Positions 32,840 to 44,300 are shown, numbered from the stretch's first letter. The stretch is 64,000 bases of DNA from Labilithrix sp. (GCA_019637155.1 JAHBWE010000012.1:186001-250000); one strand, 5' to 3'. Translations and numbers: made by a program. The notes: generated from the letters alone by a model not told the origin.

Positions 32840-33865
32840 CTACGGGAAGACGCGGTCGAGCCCGAGCATCGTGACGTAGGAGAGCGCGCCCGAGAGCGGG
32901 ATCGTCAGCACCCACGCGACGACGATGTTGCTCGCGACGCCCCAGCGCACCGCGCTCACGCGCTTGCTCGCGCCGACGCCCATGATGCAGGCGTTGATGC
33001 AGTGCGTTGTGGAGACGGGGAAGCCGAGGTGGCTCGCGCCGAGGATCGTGATCGCGCCCGCCGTCTGCGCGGCGAAGCCTTGCAGCGTGTTGAGGCGGAT
33101 GATCTTCGTCCCCATCGTCTTGATGATCTTGGTGCCGCCCGCCATCGTGCCGAGCGCGATCGCCCCGGCGCACGCGATGATCGTCCAGAGCGGGACCGCG
33201 TCGCCCTTCGGGAGCATCCAGGTCGGGACACTGCCGCCGTGACCGTCGTGCACGAACGCGAGGAGCGCGAGGGTGATGATGCCCATCGACTTCTGCGCGT
33301 CGTTCGAGCCGTGCGCGAAGGCGAGCCCCATCGCCGACACGAGCGTGAGGCGGCGCGAGGCGCGGTGCACCGTCTGCGGGCGGATCCCGCGGATCGACCA
33401 CACCAGCACGACCATCATGACGAAGGCGGCGGCGAACCCGATCGTGGGCGAGGCCACGAGCGGGACGAGGACCTTCTCCTTCAGCGCGCCCCAATTGAAC
33501 GCGGCGAAGCCCGCCTTCGCGCAGACCGCGCCCGCGAGCGCGCCGATCAGCGCGTGGGAGGAGGAGGACGGGATCCCGTACCACCACGTGATCAAGTTCC
33601 AGATGCACGCGCCGACGAGCGCGGCGAGGACGACGGTCTGCGTGACGACGGCGGGCGCGGCGAAGCCGGACGCGATCGTCTTCGCGACGGCGGTGCCGGT
33701 CACCGCGCCGACGAAGTTGAGGACGCCCGCGAGGATGACGGCGGTGCGCACCGGGAGGACGCCGGTGGAGACGACGGTCGCGATCGCGTTCGCTGCGTCG
33801 TGGAACCCGTTGATGTAGTCGAAGATGATCGCGAAGACGATGACGCAGACGAGAAGGCTAACCAT
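32840..33865 (-). CDS. pit: Low-affinity inorganic phosphate transporter (Pit family)
   Basis: This 341-residue PiT-family symporter imports phosphate with cations or protons across the inner membrane. The family signature GFHDAANAIATVVSTGVL is at the N-terminus, with the second repeat SVMGLAFAHGSNDAQKSMGI-type (SAMGLAFAHGSNDAQKSMGI) in the middle and FPVSTTHCINACIMGVG near the end. Roughly ten hydrophobic segments are visible. It overlaps the DUF47 gene by eight bases, a classic pit/PhoU-like pair. No Pho-box was recognised upstream of the pair. Confidence 0.92.
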   Translation of the reverse strand: MVSLLVCVIVFAIIFDYINGFHDAANAIATVVSTGVLPVRTAVILAGVLNFVGAVTGTAVAKTIASGFAAPAVVTQTVVLAALVGACIWNLITWWYGIPSSSSHALIGALAGAVCAKAGFAAFNWGALKEKVLVPLVASPTIGFAAAFVMMVVLVWSIRGIRPQTVHRASRRLTLVSAMGLAFAHGSNDAQKSMGIITLALLAFVHDGHGGSVPTWMLPKGDAVPLWTIIACAGAIALGTMAGGTKIIKTMGTKIIRLNTLQGFAAQTAGAITILGASHLGFPVSTTHCINACIMGVGASKRVSAVRWGVASNIVVAWVLTIPLSGALSYVTMLGLDRVFP

Positions 33866-34511
33866 GCTTCACGGCGAGGTTGGTCAGCGTGTCCGCGATC
33901 GAATCACACTGATCGATGGCGTTCTCGAGGTCCTCGAGGACCGTCTTCTCGCGGATGAGGACCCGCGCGTCGATGCCGGGGTTCGTGCCGCCGGCCTTGA
34001 AGAGCGCGGAGACCGCCTCGCGGTAGACCGCGTCGGCCTCCTTCTCGATCTTGCGGAGCTCGCGCGCCGTCTCGAGGAGATCGGCGTACTGGTGCTTCCG
34101 GAGCTTGGGCATCGCCTCGTCGATCTTCGAGGTGCAGCGCACGATGATCTCGATGAGCTCCGCCATCGGCTTCGTCGGCTTGTCGACGCCGAGGAGCACG
34201 CAGGCGCGGACCGCGCCGTTCGTGAGGTCGAGCACGGTGTCGAGCTCGGAGGAGAGCTTCTGGAGGTCCTCGCGATCGATCGGCGTCACGAAGGTCTTCG
34301 CGAGCGCCTCCTCCATGTCGCGCACGATGCCGTCGCCTTCGTGCTCGATCTTCTGCACGTCGTCGCGCGTCTCGACCGCGGTCTTGCCGTTGGTCGCGAA
34401 TTTCGAGAGGGCACACGCGCCCTCGTGCGCCTTCTTCGCCTGGCGTTCGAGGAAGTCGTAGAAGTGGTCTTCGCGCGGCATGAACCAGCGAATGACGTCC
34501 TGAATGCCCAT
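33858..34511 (-). CDS. DUF47 PhoU-like phosphate transport regulator
   Basis: This 217-residue helical protein of the DUF47 (PhoU-like) family partners Pit transporters and controls phosphate uptake. The pattern FLERQAKKAHEGACALSKFA and DDVQKIEHEGDGIVRDMEEA match the metal-binding helices of the family, and ALIDPxDR-type VTPIDREDLQKLSSELDTVL is typical. Its stop overlaps the pit start by eight bases, so the two are co-translated. The upstream region to 34.63 kb (119 bases) likely holds the promoter. Confidence 0.9.
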   Translation of the reverse strand: MGIQDVIRWFMPREDHFYDFLERQAKKAHEGACALSKFATNGKTAVETRDDVQKIEHEGDGIVRDMEEALAKTFVTPIDREDLQKLSSELDTVLDLTNGAVRACVLLGVDKPTKPMAELIEIIVRCTSKIDEAMPKLRKHQYADLLETARELRKIEKEADAVYREAVSALFKAGGTNPGIDARVLIREKTVLEDLENAIDQCDSIADTLTNLAVKHG

Positions 34512-34630
34512 CTCAGCGGTCCTTTTCCCTCATTCTTCGGGCGAGAATCTAGGGATTTCGCCTCGGGCCCGTGCGTCGATCGTGTGACGCTCCCGCGTCG
34601 AAGCGGCCAAGTCGTCGTTATGACGCGGTT

Positions 34631-35296
34631 CTAGGCGATCTCCGGGGCGCGTCCGAGGTAGGCGCGGGCCCGGACCACGCCGCGCTCTTTCAAGGGCTCG
34701 ATCCGGGGGAGGAAGCCCGCCGAGCGCAACGTCTTGAGGAACGCGTCCGCGGGGTAGCCGCTCCACACCGCGAAGATGCCGCCGGGGACGAGGGCGTTCC
34801 GGGCGCGCACGAGCGCGGCCTCGGCGTAGAGCCGCGCGTTGGTGCGGAAGCTCGCCCACTCGGGACCGTTGTCGACGTCGAGGAGGATCGCGCTCAAGCT
34901 CCGCGGCGCGGCGGCGGCGATGAGGTCCGCGACGTCGGAGCGTTCGAGGCGCACGCGCGGATCGTCGAGCGCCCCCGCGACGAGATCGGCGGCCTCGTTG
35001 CGGGCGACGTCGATGACGGCGCCGAGCTTCTCGCTCACGATCACCTCCGTCGCGTGCGTCGCGAGCGCGCCGCGCAGCGTCGCGCCGAAGCCGAGCCCGC
35101 CGACGAGGACACGGCCCGGCGGCGCCTCGTTCGCGAGCGCGCCGAACACGAGCTCCGTCTCCAGCGCCGCGCTCGAGAGGAGCACGACGTTGCCGAGCAC
35201 GAGCTCGAGCGACGCGCCGACGCGACGAAGGAGGAGCGACTTGTCGTCCTCCTTCAGCGTGCGGAGGATCGCGCGCGCCTTCGCGTCAGTTCTCAC
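34631..35296 (-). CDS. Spermidine-synthase-like methyltransferase-fold protein
   Basis: This 221-residue SAM-methyltransferase-fold protein resembles spermidine synthase. GRVLVGGLGFGATLRGALAT is the nucleotide/aminopropyl-donor glycine loop, ILLDVDNGPEW is the acidic catalytic region (normally D(A/S)D-P-GP), and GGIFAVWSGYP matches the C-terminal strand. The family's N-terminal strand domain is shortened. The real substrate may not be putrescine. It overlaps the upstream kinase gene's stop by 11 bases. Confidence 0.7.
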   Translation of the reverse strand: MRTDAKARAILRTLKEDDKSLLLRRVGASLELVLGNVVLLSSAALETELVFGALANEAPPGRVLVGGLGFGATLRGALATHATEVIVSEKLGAVIDVARNEAADLVAGALDDPRVRLERSDVADLIAAAAPRSLSAILLDVDNGPEWASFRTNARLYAEAALVRARNALVPGGIFAVWSGYPADAFLKTLRSAGFLPRIEPLKERGVVRARAYLGRAPEIA

Positions 35297-36776
35297 GCGT
35301 GCCCGGGATCTCGGACGCGGGAGCCGGCGGCGGCGGAGGAGGCGGCGCGGGCGCGGGCGCGGGGGCCGGCGCGGGCGGACGCACGGTGGGCTGGCGCGGG
35401 GTGATCGGCGGCTTCGTCGTCGGTGCGTGGCCGACGCTCGCGGAGGGGCGCGCGCTCGGGATCGATACGGGGGCCGGGCTCGGGATCGGGACCGGGCTCG
35501 GGCTCGGGGGTGGCTGCGCGACGGCGGACGGCTCCGCGCTCGGGGGCGGGAGCGGCGAGAACGTGGGCGTGGGCTTCGGATCGCCGCCGAGGCTCGGCAT
35601 CTTCATCAGCTTGCGGCCGACGAACGCGAGGCTGCCCACGACGATGAAGGAGAGGAGCACCCAGACGAAGAAGCTGGCGCTCGACATGTCCTTCTTCGGA
35701 GGACGCGACTCGATCGGGACCATCGCGGGCATCGGCGGCCCGGAGGTCCAGTTCGCCTTCGGCCCCGACTGACCGGAGTACGATCCGCTCGCGGGCGGGA
35801 CCGAGGGCGCGAGCGGCGCGCGGATGAGGGCGGGCCCGAGGATCGCGATGCGCTCGAGCGACGGCGCGGCGTTCGGACCGGCGTACGCCGAGAGCATGCG
35901 CGCGAGCTCGACCGCGTCGGGGCGCTTCTCGCGATCGCGCTCGAAGCAGCGCCACACGACGTGCTCGAGGCCCTCCGGGATGTCGGGGCGGACGTCGCGC
36001 AGGTTGGGGAGCGGGCCGTGGACGATCTTCTGGATGAGATCGCCGAGCGAGTTGCCGGCGAACGGGGCCTTGCCGCTGACGAGGCGGAAGAGGATGACGC
36101 CCATGGACCAGACGTCGCTCCGCGAGTCCGCGTCGCGCGCGGAGACGACCTGCTCGGGCGCCATGTAGCTCGGCGAGCCGAGGAGATCGGTCGCCTTCGT
36201 GACGACGCTGTCGTGATGGCCGCCCGCGCTCGTGTCGTCGTCGAGGTCGAGGACCTTCGAGACGCCGAAGTCGAGGACCTTCACGACCGCCTCGCCGCCG
36301 GTGCCGCGCGTGAGGAACAGGTTCGCGGGCTTGAGGTCGCGATGCACGATGCCGTGCCCGTGCGCCTCCGCGATCGCCTCGCACGCCTGGATGATGTAGT
36401 CGGCCGCTTCTTGGGGAGGAAACGGGCCGCGACGCTGGAGCAGCTCGGAGAGGTCGGTGCCTTCGAGGTACTCCATGACCATGTACGGCGAGCCGCCGTC
36501 GAGGGCGCCGACGTCGAGCACGCGGGAGACGTGCTTGCTCTTGAGCTTCACCGTGTTGCGGGCCTCGCGGAGGAAGCGGGCCTTGAACTCGGGGGTGCAG
36601 ACGTCCTCTTTGATGAACTTGAGGGCGACCATCTGGCCGAGCTGGAGATGGCGGGCCGCCACGACGTAGCCCATGCCTCCTTCTCCGAGGACGCGCTCGA
36701 CCTGGAACTTGCCGGCGATCACCTCGCCGGCGCGAACGCTCCCACTGCTGGACACCCGGCGCCTCGCAGGAAGCAT
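35286..36776 (-). CDS. Ser/Thr kinase with membrane anchor and Pro-rich tail
   Basis: This 496-residue kinase (about residues 22-285) has an intact Hanks core: GEGGMGYVVAARH loop, ALKFIKE lysine, HRDLKPANLF near residue 145, DFGVSKV and APEQVVSARD. After a ~90-residue linker a membrane segment (SASFFVWVLLSFIVVGSLAF) anchors it, leaving a Pro/Ser/Ala extracytoplasmic tail with proline repeats (PAPAPAPAPPPPPPPAPASE). This is the PknB-type layout, but without PASTA domains. It is divergent from the secreted gene at 36.9 kb and overlaps the spermidine-synthase-like gene by 11 bases. Confidence 0.9.
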   Translation of the reverse strand: MLPARRRVSSSGSVRAGEVIAGKFQVERVLGEGGMGYVVAARHLQLGQMVALKFIKEDVCTPEFKARFLREARNTVKLKSKHVSRVLDVGALDGGSPYMVMEYLEGTDLSELLQRRGPFPPQEAADYIIQACEAIAEAHGHGIVHRDLKPANLFLTRGTGGEAVVKVLDFGVSKVLDLDDDTSAGGHHDSVVTKATDLLGSPSYMAPEQVVSARDADSRSDVWSMGVILFRLVSGKAPFAGNSLGDLIQKIVHGPLPNLRDVRPDIPEGLEHVVWRCFERDREKRPDAVELARMLSAYAGPNAAPSLERIAILGPALIRAPLAPSVPPASGSYSGQSGPKANWTSGPPMPAMVPIESRPPKKDMSSASFFVWVLLSFIVVGSLAFVGRKLMKMPSLGGDPKPTPTFSPLPPPSAEPSAVAQPPPSPSPVPIPSPAPVSIPSARPSASVGHAPTTKPPITPRQPTVRPPAPAPAPAPAPPPPPPPAPASEIPGTREN

Positions 36777-36931
36777 GCGCGTGTAGACGGTTCAAATCAA
36801 GAAAGGGTGGGCGAGGCTGCGGGTGGCCCCTGGCCTGGCCCTGGCCTGGCCGGACCATATGGTCACGGCGTGGAAGTGCTGGAAACTGCTCGCGCGAGGC
36901 GGTGGCACGCGGATGGCTGGTCCGATGTCGC

Positions 36932-37843
36932 ATGAAGCTCGTCGCATCGTTTCTCTTCCCCCTCCTCTTCTTGTTGTCCATCGGCACGCCGGCGTGGGCC
37001 GCGCCCGACCTCGAGGACGCCGTCGCCGACGGAGACCTCGACGGGGAGGACGTCGTCGTTCGGGTCGGGACGCGCGCGGCGCCGCGGGCGTCCGGATCGG
37101 TTTGGTTGTCGCTCGTCGGCTTCGCGCGCGAAGGACCGCAGCGGGGCGAGGTGGGCGGGATGCTGGTGCTGGGCGTGCCGTTCGATCGGATCGCGCGCGG
37201 CAGCACGCGCGTGACGGGACCCGAGCTGGTTCGCACCGCGGCGGCGGCGAGCGCGCCGCCACCGGAGGGGCCGTTCGATCTCTCGCTGAGCCCGCGGCTC
37301 GCGCGGTCGTGCGTCGCCGCGGCCTGGCGGGCGGCGGGGCTCGGCGCGGACGACTCGCGGCTCGACGGGATCGTGTCGCGGGCGCGGTGGAGCGCGATCC
37401 TGCCCGAGGCGAGGCTGCGGGCGATCCGCTACGACAACCTCACGCTCGCGTCGTCGCTCGACCCGGTGAGCAGCGCGCCCACGGTCCTGCGCGACACGAC
37501 GAACGCGAACCTCGGCCTCGAGGCGCGGCTCACGTGGCGGTTCGATCGCCTCGTCTACGCGGACGACGAGCCCGCGTTCGAGCGCATCCGCCTCGAGCAT
37601 CGGGACGCGCGCTCCCGCGTCGCGGGCAAGACGCTCGACGCGCTCTTCCACTGGCAGCGCGCCCTCCTCGACCTGAGGACGCTGCCGCCGTCGCAGGTCG
37701 GCACGCGGGACGAGGTGGACGTCTCGCTCCGCGTGATGGAGGCGGAGGCGGCGCTCGACGTGCTGACGAACGGCTGGTTCGGCGCGCACAAGCCAAAAAG
37801 ACCGGGCGCCGCGGCGACTCGCGAGGCGGCGCTGTCGTGGTAA
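36932..37843 (+). CDS. Secreted hypothetical protein
   Basis: This 303-residue exported protein starts at ATG 36932 with signal peptide MKLVASFLFPLLFLLSIGTP ending in AWA-AP. The mature part has a conserved-looking N-terminal domain (DLEDAVADGDLDGEDVVVRV), long amphipathic helices, and an Arg-rich segment (LRAIRYDNLTLASSLDP). The distribution of helices resembles the outer-membrane factor-like or TolC-like periplasmic helices, but too short and not assignable. It ends 12 bases before the prfB ATG. Confidence 0.6.
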   Translation: MKLVASFLFPLLFLLSIGTPAWAAPDLEDAVADGDLDGEDVVVRVGTRAAPRASGSVWLSLVGFAREGPQRGEVGGMLVLGVPFDRIARGSTRVTGPELVRTAAAASAPPPEGPFDLSLSPRLARSCVAAAWRAAGLGADDSRLDGIVSRARWSAILPEARLRAIRYDNLTLASSLDPVSSAPTVLRDTTNANLGLEARLTWRFDRLVYADDEPAFERIRLEHRDARSRVAGKTLDALFHWQRALLDLRTLPPSQVGTRDEVDVSLRVMEAEAALDVLTNGWFGAHKPKRPGAAATREAALSW

Positions 37844-37855
37844 GCTCGCGCCACC

Positions 37856-38976
<1,121 letters not shown>

Positions 38977-38993
<17 letters not shown>

Positions 38994-39930
38994 CCCGACG
39001 AGCCCGCGCCCCGGCCTCCGCATCGGCGTCGATCTCGGCGGCACGAAGGTCGAGGCCGTCGTCGTCGAGGTCGGCGGCGCGGAGCCCAACGTCCTCGCGC
39101 GCCGCCGCGTCCCGACGGAGCGCGATCGCGGCTACGAGCACGTGCTCGACGTGGTGCGCCAGCTCGTCCTCGGCCTCGCGGAGGACGCAGGCATCGACGC
39201 GCAGAGCACGCCCATCGGCGTCGGCATGCCGGGCTCGACGACTCTCCTCTTGCCCGACGGCACACGCTCGAGCGTCCCGTTGATCAAGAACTCGAACACG
39301 ACGTGCCTCAACGGCCGCCCCTTCCGCGCGGAGCTCGCGGAGGCCCTCGGCCGCGACGTCGCGTTCGCGAACGACGCGAACTGCTTCGCCCTCGCGGAGG
39401 CGACGTGGGGCGCCGCGCGCGGCGCGCGCGTGGCCTTCGGGGTCATCATGGGCAGCGGCGTAGGTGGCGGCCTCGTGTTCGACGGCCACGCCTGGGACGG
39501 CGCGCAGGGGATCGCGGGCGAGTGGGGCCACGTGCCGATCGCCGGCCCCGACGCGGTCCCCTGCTACTGCGGCAAGACGGGTTGCATCGAGACCTTCCTC
39601 GCCGGCCCCTTCATCGAGGCGGCCTACGAGCGCCGCGCAGGCACGCGAAAGTCCCTCGCGGAGATCGCGACGGCGAAGGAGGACCCGATCGCGGAGACGC
39701 TCCTCACCGAGCGCATCGAGCTCTTCGGCCGCGCCCTCGCGCTCGTGATCAACGTGCTCGACCCAGACACCATCGTCCTCGGCGGCGGCGTCTCGAACGT
39801 GGACGCCTTGTACACACGAGGCCGCGACGCCGTCGCCCGCGAGATCTTCAACGACGAGCTCCGCACCCGCATCGTGAAGCACGCCCTCGGCGACAGCGCC
39901 GGAGTGCTGGGCGCCGCGCTGCTCGCGTAG
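38977..39930 (+). CDS. ROK-family sugar kinase (glucokinase-like)
   Basis: This 317-residue ROK kinase phosphorylates glucose, fructose or N-acetylsugars with ATP. The phosphate-binding start IGVDLGGTKVEAVVVE, the catalytic FANDANCFALAE, the sugar motif EWGHVPIAG (normally ExGH) and the zinc-binding CYCGKTGCIETFLAG confirm it. There is no ATG; TTG at 38977-38979 is the first plausible start and overlaps the prfB end by 17 bases, so the gene is likely translationally coupled to RF2. The sugar cannot be named from motifs alone. Confidence 0.88.
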
Positions 39931-40049
39931 GCGTCCGTTCGAGGTCGACCGTCAGCTTGCGCCATTCCCGACGCGAACGCCCTGCGAGGAGCATTGATAA
40001 CTTCGACACAACCATGACGACGACGCATCCTTTGGCACGCATACTCAGC

Positions 40050-40343
40050 TCATTCTGTTGGCGTCATCGGAACAGCGATCACCACTGTTGTTGCCGTTTC
40101 CGAGCAACCCGACGGAGGTTCGCAGTCGTACGAGTAGGGCTTCGTTGCCGTAACGAACCCCGTCTTCTCGACGCGGACCTCACCAGTACCACGTAGCAGC
40201 TCAACCACCTCAAACACGGCACGACCGTCGTCTCCGGTCACCTGAACGCAGCCGACCGGGACGCTACATTGCGTCACATCCGTCACGGTCGCACCGCTGA
40301 GGGGCTCGCCCCCGGCCCCACGCACTGTGACTTCCAGCGTCAC
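40050..40343 (-). CDS. Carboxypeptidase-regulatory-like domain fragment, possibly frameshifted
   Basis: This 97-residue frame from GTG 40341-40343 reads EVTVRGAGGEPLSGATVTDV and GRAVFEVVELLRGTGEVRVE, a small beta-sandwich of the carboxypeptidase regulatory type with paired cysteines. It lacks a signal peptide. The overlapping upstream frame ends ITTGTTWCDQDAA at the same point, which reads as a lipoprotein signal and N-terminus. A one-base indel at about 40341 would join them, so the gene may be a frameshifted lipoprotein. Confidence is low. Confidence 0.4.
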   Translation of the reverse strand: MTLEVTVRGAGGEPLSGATVTDVTQCSVPVGCVQVTGDDGRAVFEVVELLRGTGEVRVEKTGFVTATKPYSYDCEPPSGCSETATTVVIAVPMTPTE

Positions 40344-40630
40344 GCGGCATCCTGATCACACCAGGTGGTGCCCGTCGTGATCGCGATCAATATCCCGAGC
40401 TGCCACAGCCAACGTCCAGCCGGCCGCGTCCCTGCGCCGCTGTCTTCGACGCGGTGTCCAAGCCTGTCGTCGACGCCGGACGTCGCTTCCAAGCCATTCG
40501 ACTCGGCGACTCCGACGATATCTCCTTCTCCGGAACATCGCACGCGGCGAATTCGCGACGGCCGGATTCCGCAACCGTGACCTCCGCCAGCTTCTTCATC
40601 CTCGCGTCGCCGACTTTGCCGCAGTCCGAG
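40344..40630. other. Degraded stretch, no intact gene
   Basis: This segment has lower GC and no frame with convincing start, codon bias or motif, except the minus-strand hydrophobic end (LGILIAITTGTT) that joins the 40.05 kb fragment. It lies between that fragment and a winged-helix remnant, in a zone of broken genes behind the Rhs locus. Confidence 0.5.
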
Positions 40631-40810
40631 CAACGCCGCCTCTCCGCCGCGATCAGCCGGAAGCTCCGACTCCTTCGCGTCCATGGCCTCATTCGCAAAG
40701 TACCGAAAAGCCATCGATATCAACTCACCGATAAAGGCCACTTGCTCGCAGCCACGCTCTTCGCTACTCGGCACGCCGACCTCGACAAGCTTCTTCAGCA
40801 AGCGGCATAA
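40631..40810 (+). pseudogene. Winged-helix protein, C-terminal remnant
   Basis: The last 60 codons before TAA at 40808-40810 read as RRLSAAISRKLRLLRVHGLI then RKVPKSHRYQLTDKGHLLAA, a helix-turn-helix plus wing with a conserved RLLRxHGLIxKVPxxHRYxLTxKG pattern that recurs in proteins of unknown function in many bacteria. Upstream residues in the same frame do not resemble any protein and codon bias drops. So only the C-terminal part remains. Whether the family is transposon-linked was not tested. Confidence 0.5.
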
Positions 40811-40847
40811 GAATCTGCGCGCCGCGACAACTTCAGCGGCTAGTAGA

Positions 40848-41066
40848 TCAGGGGTTCATCTCTCCCGCGTAGGCAACGCGGCCGCCGGCGAGAGCAACAT
40901 GCTCTTGCCGACGACTATTTGTAACCGCTTGTGTCGTTCCGCGAAAGAGTTCGACTGCGCCGCCTCCGCTCGCTGCACTCTCTGCCGCTTGGCCGAGACT
41001 CGACGAGTCCGTCGGCTCCTGGAGGATCACGCGATGGCGGGCAAGACAGGCGCGCGGACGAATCAT
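40848..41066 (-). pseudogene. Orphan Rhs toxin-tip fragment
   Basis: In the 72-residue minus frame, residues ~20-45 read DSSSLGQAAESAASGGGAVE then LFRGTTQ. The SSLGQAA segment is identical to one in the C-terminal linker of the neighbouring Rhs protein. ELFRGTT resembles the start of ADP-ribosyltransferase-like Rhs tip domains (xLxRGTTxG). The rest of the frame degenerates before the stop, so it appears to be a decayed displaced tip. It follows the candidate immunity gene, the normal place for orphan tip modules. Confidence 0.5.
40982..41003 (-). repeat. Linker shared by orphan tip and Rhs gene
   Basis: CTGCCGCTTGGCCGAGACTC with the next two bases GA matches 41691-41712 in the Rhs gene at 21 of 22 positions. 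On the minus strand both encode SSLGQAA. This is the homology needed for a tip-swapping recombination. Confidence 0.8.
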
Positions 41067-41335
41067 GGGAGACTGAGCCCGATCACCTCTTTCGTTGCTT
41101 CAATCGCGAGCACGACGTCATCGTAGCCCTGACGCGCAACATCCTGACCAACGACCGCCACTGAGCCAAAAATCTTCTCCCGCCTTGCGACCAATACCTC
41201 CAATAAATCCGAAATTGAAATGGCGTCGAGATAAGCATCATCGAAGATCATCGTGCCGTTCGGTGACGACAGCGTTGAACTGAACCCACGGGCCATCAAC
41301 GCCTTACGCAAGAGATCGCGCGTGGACGGCCTCAT
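41063..41335 (-). CDS. Candidate immunity protein for the Rhs toxin
   Basis: This 90-residue protein starts at ATG 41333-41335, overlapping the Rhs stop codon (ATGA), so it is translationally coupled to the toxin. The sequence MRPSTRDLLRKALMARGFSS then LLEVLVARREKIFGSVAVVG shows mixed helix and strand with an acidic centre (FDDAYLDAISISD), no signal and no membrane segment. Immunity proteins are typically small, encoded directly after the toxin tip and cytosolic; position and size are the evidence, not homology. GC content and codon use are lower than the window norm. Confidence 0.65.
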   Translation of the reverse strand: MRPSTRDLLRKALMARGFSSTLSSPNGTMIFDDAYLDAISISDLLEVLVARREKIFGSVAVVGQDVARQGYDDVVLAIEATKEVIGLSLP

Positions 41336-44300
41336 TTTACCGACCTCACACAGATGATGCACTGTGGAAGAACGAGCCTGGGATTCGTGAGATCGAGCGC
41401 GCCTCCGGGGCCGAGTGGATGAGGCTGAACGATCGGAGGTCGGTTGAGGACGAATTGACCATTATTTGCAATTTCAACAACATGCGTCGGCGGCGTCTTG
41501 ACCCCCGCCAGCTCAACTGCTTGTTGCGCCGTATAATTTCCAACGTTCGTTGCCGACGACTGTGACCAAAGGCCTGTCTTCTGAATCCCCTGCGCGCCCG
41601 CCTGAGTCGTGTAATGATACACAATGTCGGGTACCGCCTGGCCCGCGGCTCGCTGTGCCGCTTCCGCTCCCGTAAGGGCCGGCGCTCCCCCTGCGGCTTG
41701 GCCGAGACTCGAAGCGGTACCGCTCCCCGCGGAAGCTGCGTGCTCGAGCACGGTTGGGTAGCCACCAGCGCCGGTCGCCGGTGCCGCCGCCTTGGCGGCT
41801 TGCGCTGCGCGTGCCACCTCGATCGAGTCGTCCACGGCACTCACAGCCGAGCTCGACTGGGTGGCCGCACTCGCGGTCTTCGCTACCTGGATCGCGTCCT
41901 TGGTTACCCGACCGGCCGCCGTCAGCTTGAAAACGGCTGTCGTCCCGCGCGCCACAGCAAGACCGAGGCCGATGTCTCCGAGCACGCCTGCCAACTGAGC
42001 AGCTTGCTCGTCTTGGAAGACTTGCTTTGCAGCCGCGGCGATCCCCTGCTGCGTGTATGTCTCTACCGGTTCTCCAGTGATCGCTTGACGCACACCGGCC
42101 TGTGCGCTGTCGACGCCGTGAACCACGCCCACGACGCCGAGCGCAATCCCAACCCCGCACCCTACTCCGGTCGCGCAAGCCGCACTCGCCGCGATGACGG
42201 TCGAAACCGCTTCGACTGCACCACCTACTGCCCTGAATCCGCCCCAGAACCGGTCCAGGTCGTCGAGCCCGAACGGGTCGATCGCGACCAGAACACGCCC
42301 GTGGACGTACGCGTACAGGTTCAAATCCGCCGCCCCCGGCTCGTGCACGGCGAGCGGGTCGGGGCTGATCCAGCGATTCAGCTGCGGGGCGTAGTACCGA
42401 GCCCCGAAGTAGAGAAGGCCGACTTCGATGTCCTCTTCCTTCCCCGTGAACCGGTGGTCCGCCCGATACGCCTTCCATCGGTCGGGCCGATAGTCGCTCT
42501 CGGTCGCGCCGTACGCCTGGTACCGGGTCGCCTCGACGAGCTCACTCGTCTCCTTGTCGATCACGAAGCTCGCCGAACCTAGGTGATCGGGCAGCTCGAA
42601 GAGGACGTGCTGGTGCCCGCTGCTGAGCGTCGGGAGGTCCTCCTCGGAGTAGTACACGCGCGCCAACCGCACGCCCGCCGCGAACAGATACGGAACCTCC
42701 GTCGCGGCCACTCGCTCGTAGTCGCCCGTGAGGAAGCGGGCTCGGCGCAGCTCGAGGGACCCGTAGACGTAGACCGTATGAAGCTCGTCGGCCGCGGAGT
42801 CGACGGCGGTCTTGAGGACGCGCTCTCCGCCCGCGTAGGCGTACCGCAGCTCGGCGGCGGCAGGGCCCGACGGAAGCGGATCGTCCGCGACCCCCGGCGG
42901 CGAGAGGTCCCACCGGCGTGCGCGCGAGAGCTGGCCGACTTCGTTCCATTCGTACGCGAAGCGCTGCGAGCACACCGCTCCGCTCGGTAGGCACGGGCCG
43001 TCGCGTCGCAGCGCGAGGCTCACGAGATGACCCGCGGCGTCGTACGCCGACGTCAGCTCGCCCGCTCGTGTCCCGCTACCCTGCGCCGCCTGCTTCAACT
43101 GGTACGGCCCGGCGCTCGCCACGCCGTTCGTCACCGTCCCAAGCGACCGATCATAGAAGGAGTGCTCGTCGTCGTCGCTCGACGTCGTGTTTCCGACCGC
43201 GTCGTACGCGAACGTCTGCGTCGCCACGCGCTTGTCGAACGACACGTGCGGGCTCGGTAGCGTCACCGCCGTCGAGCTGCCGTTCTCCTCCTCGAACGGG
43301 CTCGCCCAGTCGTCGTTGCCGCTGCTGTAGCTGACCTGTGTGACGCGATAAAGATCGTCGTATTGGAGCTGCCTCGTGCTCGGCTTGAAGGACGTCGGCC
43401 AGGCGGCGGGGTCACGAAGGTCGGTGATCGCGGTCGGGTTGTTGGCGACGTCGTAGGTGTAGCTGTAGTGCTCGAGCACGGTCTGAAAGACCGAGGGGCC
43501 TGCGCCGGGATTGGGTGCCGGCGTATAGGCCGGCGGGGTGGCGGACCAGAGCGCCGGGGCTCCCCGCTGCGTGAGCACGCTCGAAAGGCGGTGGCGCACG
43601 TCGTACTGGAACTCCGTGCTCGTCTGCGCGACGTCCCCGTAGGTGATCTGCGTGGTGAGACCGTTGACGTCATGGTGCGCCTCCGACACCAGCTCGCCGT
43701 AGCTGCTGGCGACGCTCGAGACGTCGCCTCGCTTCGAGTACCCCGTCGTCACCACGCTCGATGCGTTACTGCCCAGAAGCTCCGAGACATCGGCTCCCGT
43801 GGACTCCGCCGTGGGTCGCCCCGCGCCGTCGAAGGACGCCTCTTTCACGTACCAGTGCGGCGCGTAGCGATCCGCGAGCACGTCCGCGGGGACACCGGGT
43901 TTGGCGACCCTGCGAGCGACGGCGGTCGCGTGTCCTCGACCGTCGTAGTGGAAGAGGGTCTTCGCCCCGCGATCGCTCACGGACGTGACGCGCCCCGCAT
44001 TCGCGCCCAGGATCGCCGGATCCGCGGGGAAGCCTGGAACGCTCGCGGCGTCGGGGTCCGCGCCGTCGTGGCGGTACAGTACCTCGAGGCCGTCCCCTTT
44101 CACGAACACCTCCCACGCCGCGGTTTCGTCGATACTCAGATCCGGGGCCGAGTAATCCGCGTGCTCGGCGCGGCACGGCGAATAGCCGTCGCCGAGCGGG
44201 CGCCCGTCCGCCAGGTAGAAGTGGTTGGTGCCGCAGCCGCGCGGATCGCTCGTGCCGACGAGCTGGCCCAGGCGATCGTAGGCATATCGCCACGCCTTCA

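Noticed and set aside
36785..36800. tRNA-like T-loop GGTTCAAATC
   Set aside because: No acceptor stem, anticodon arm or CCA end can be formed with the flanking bases.
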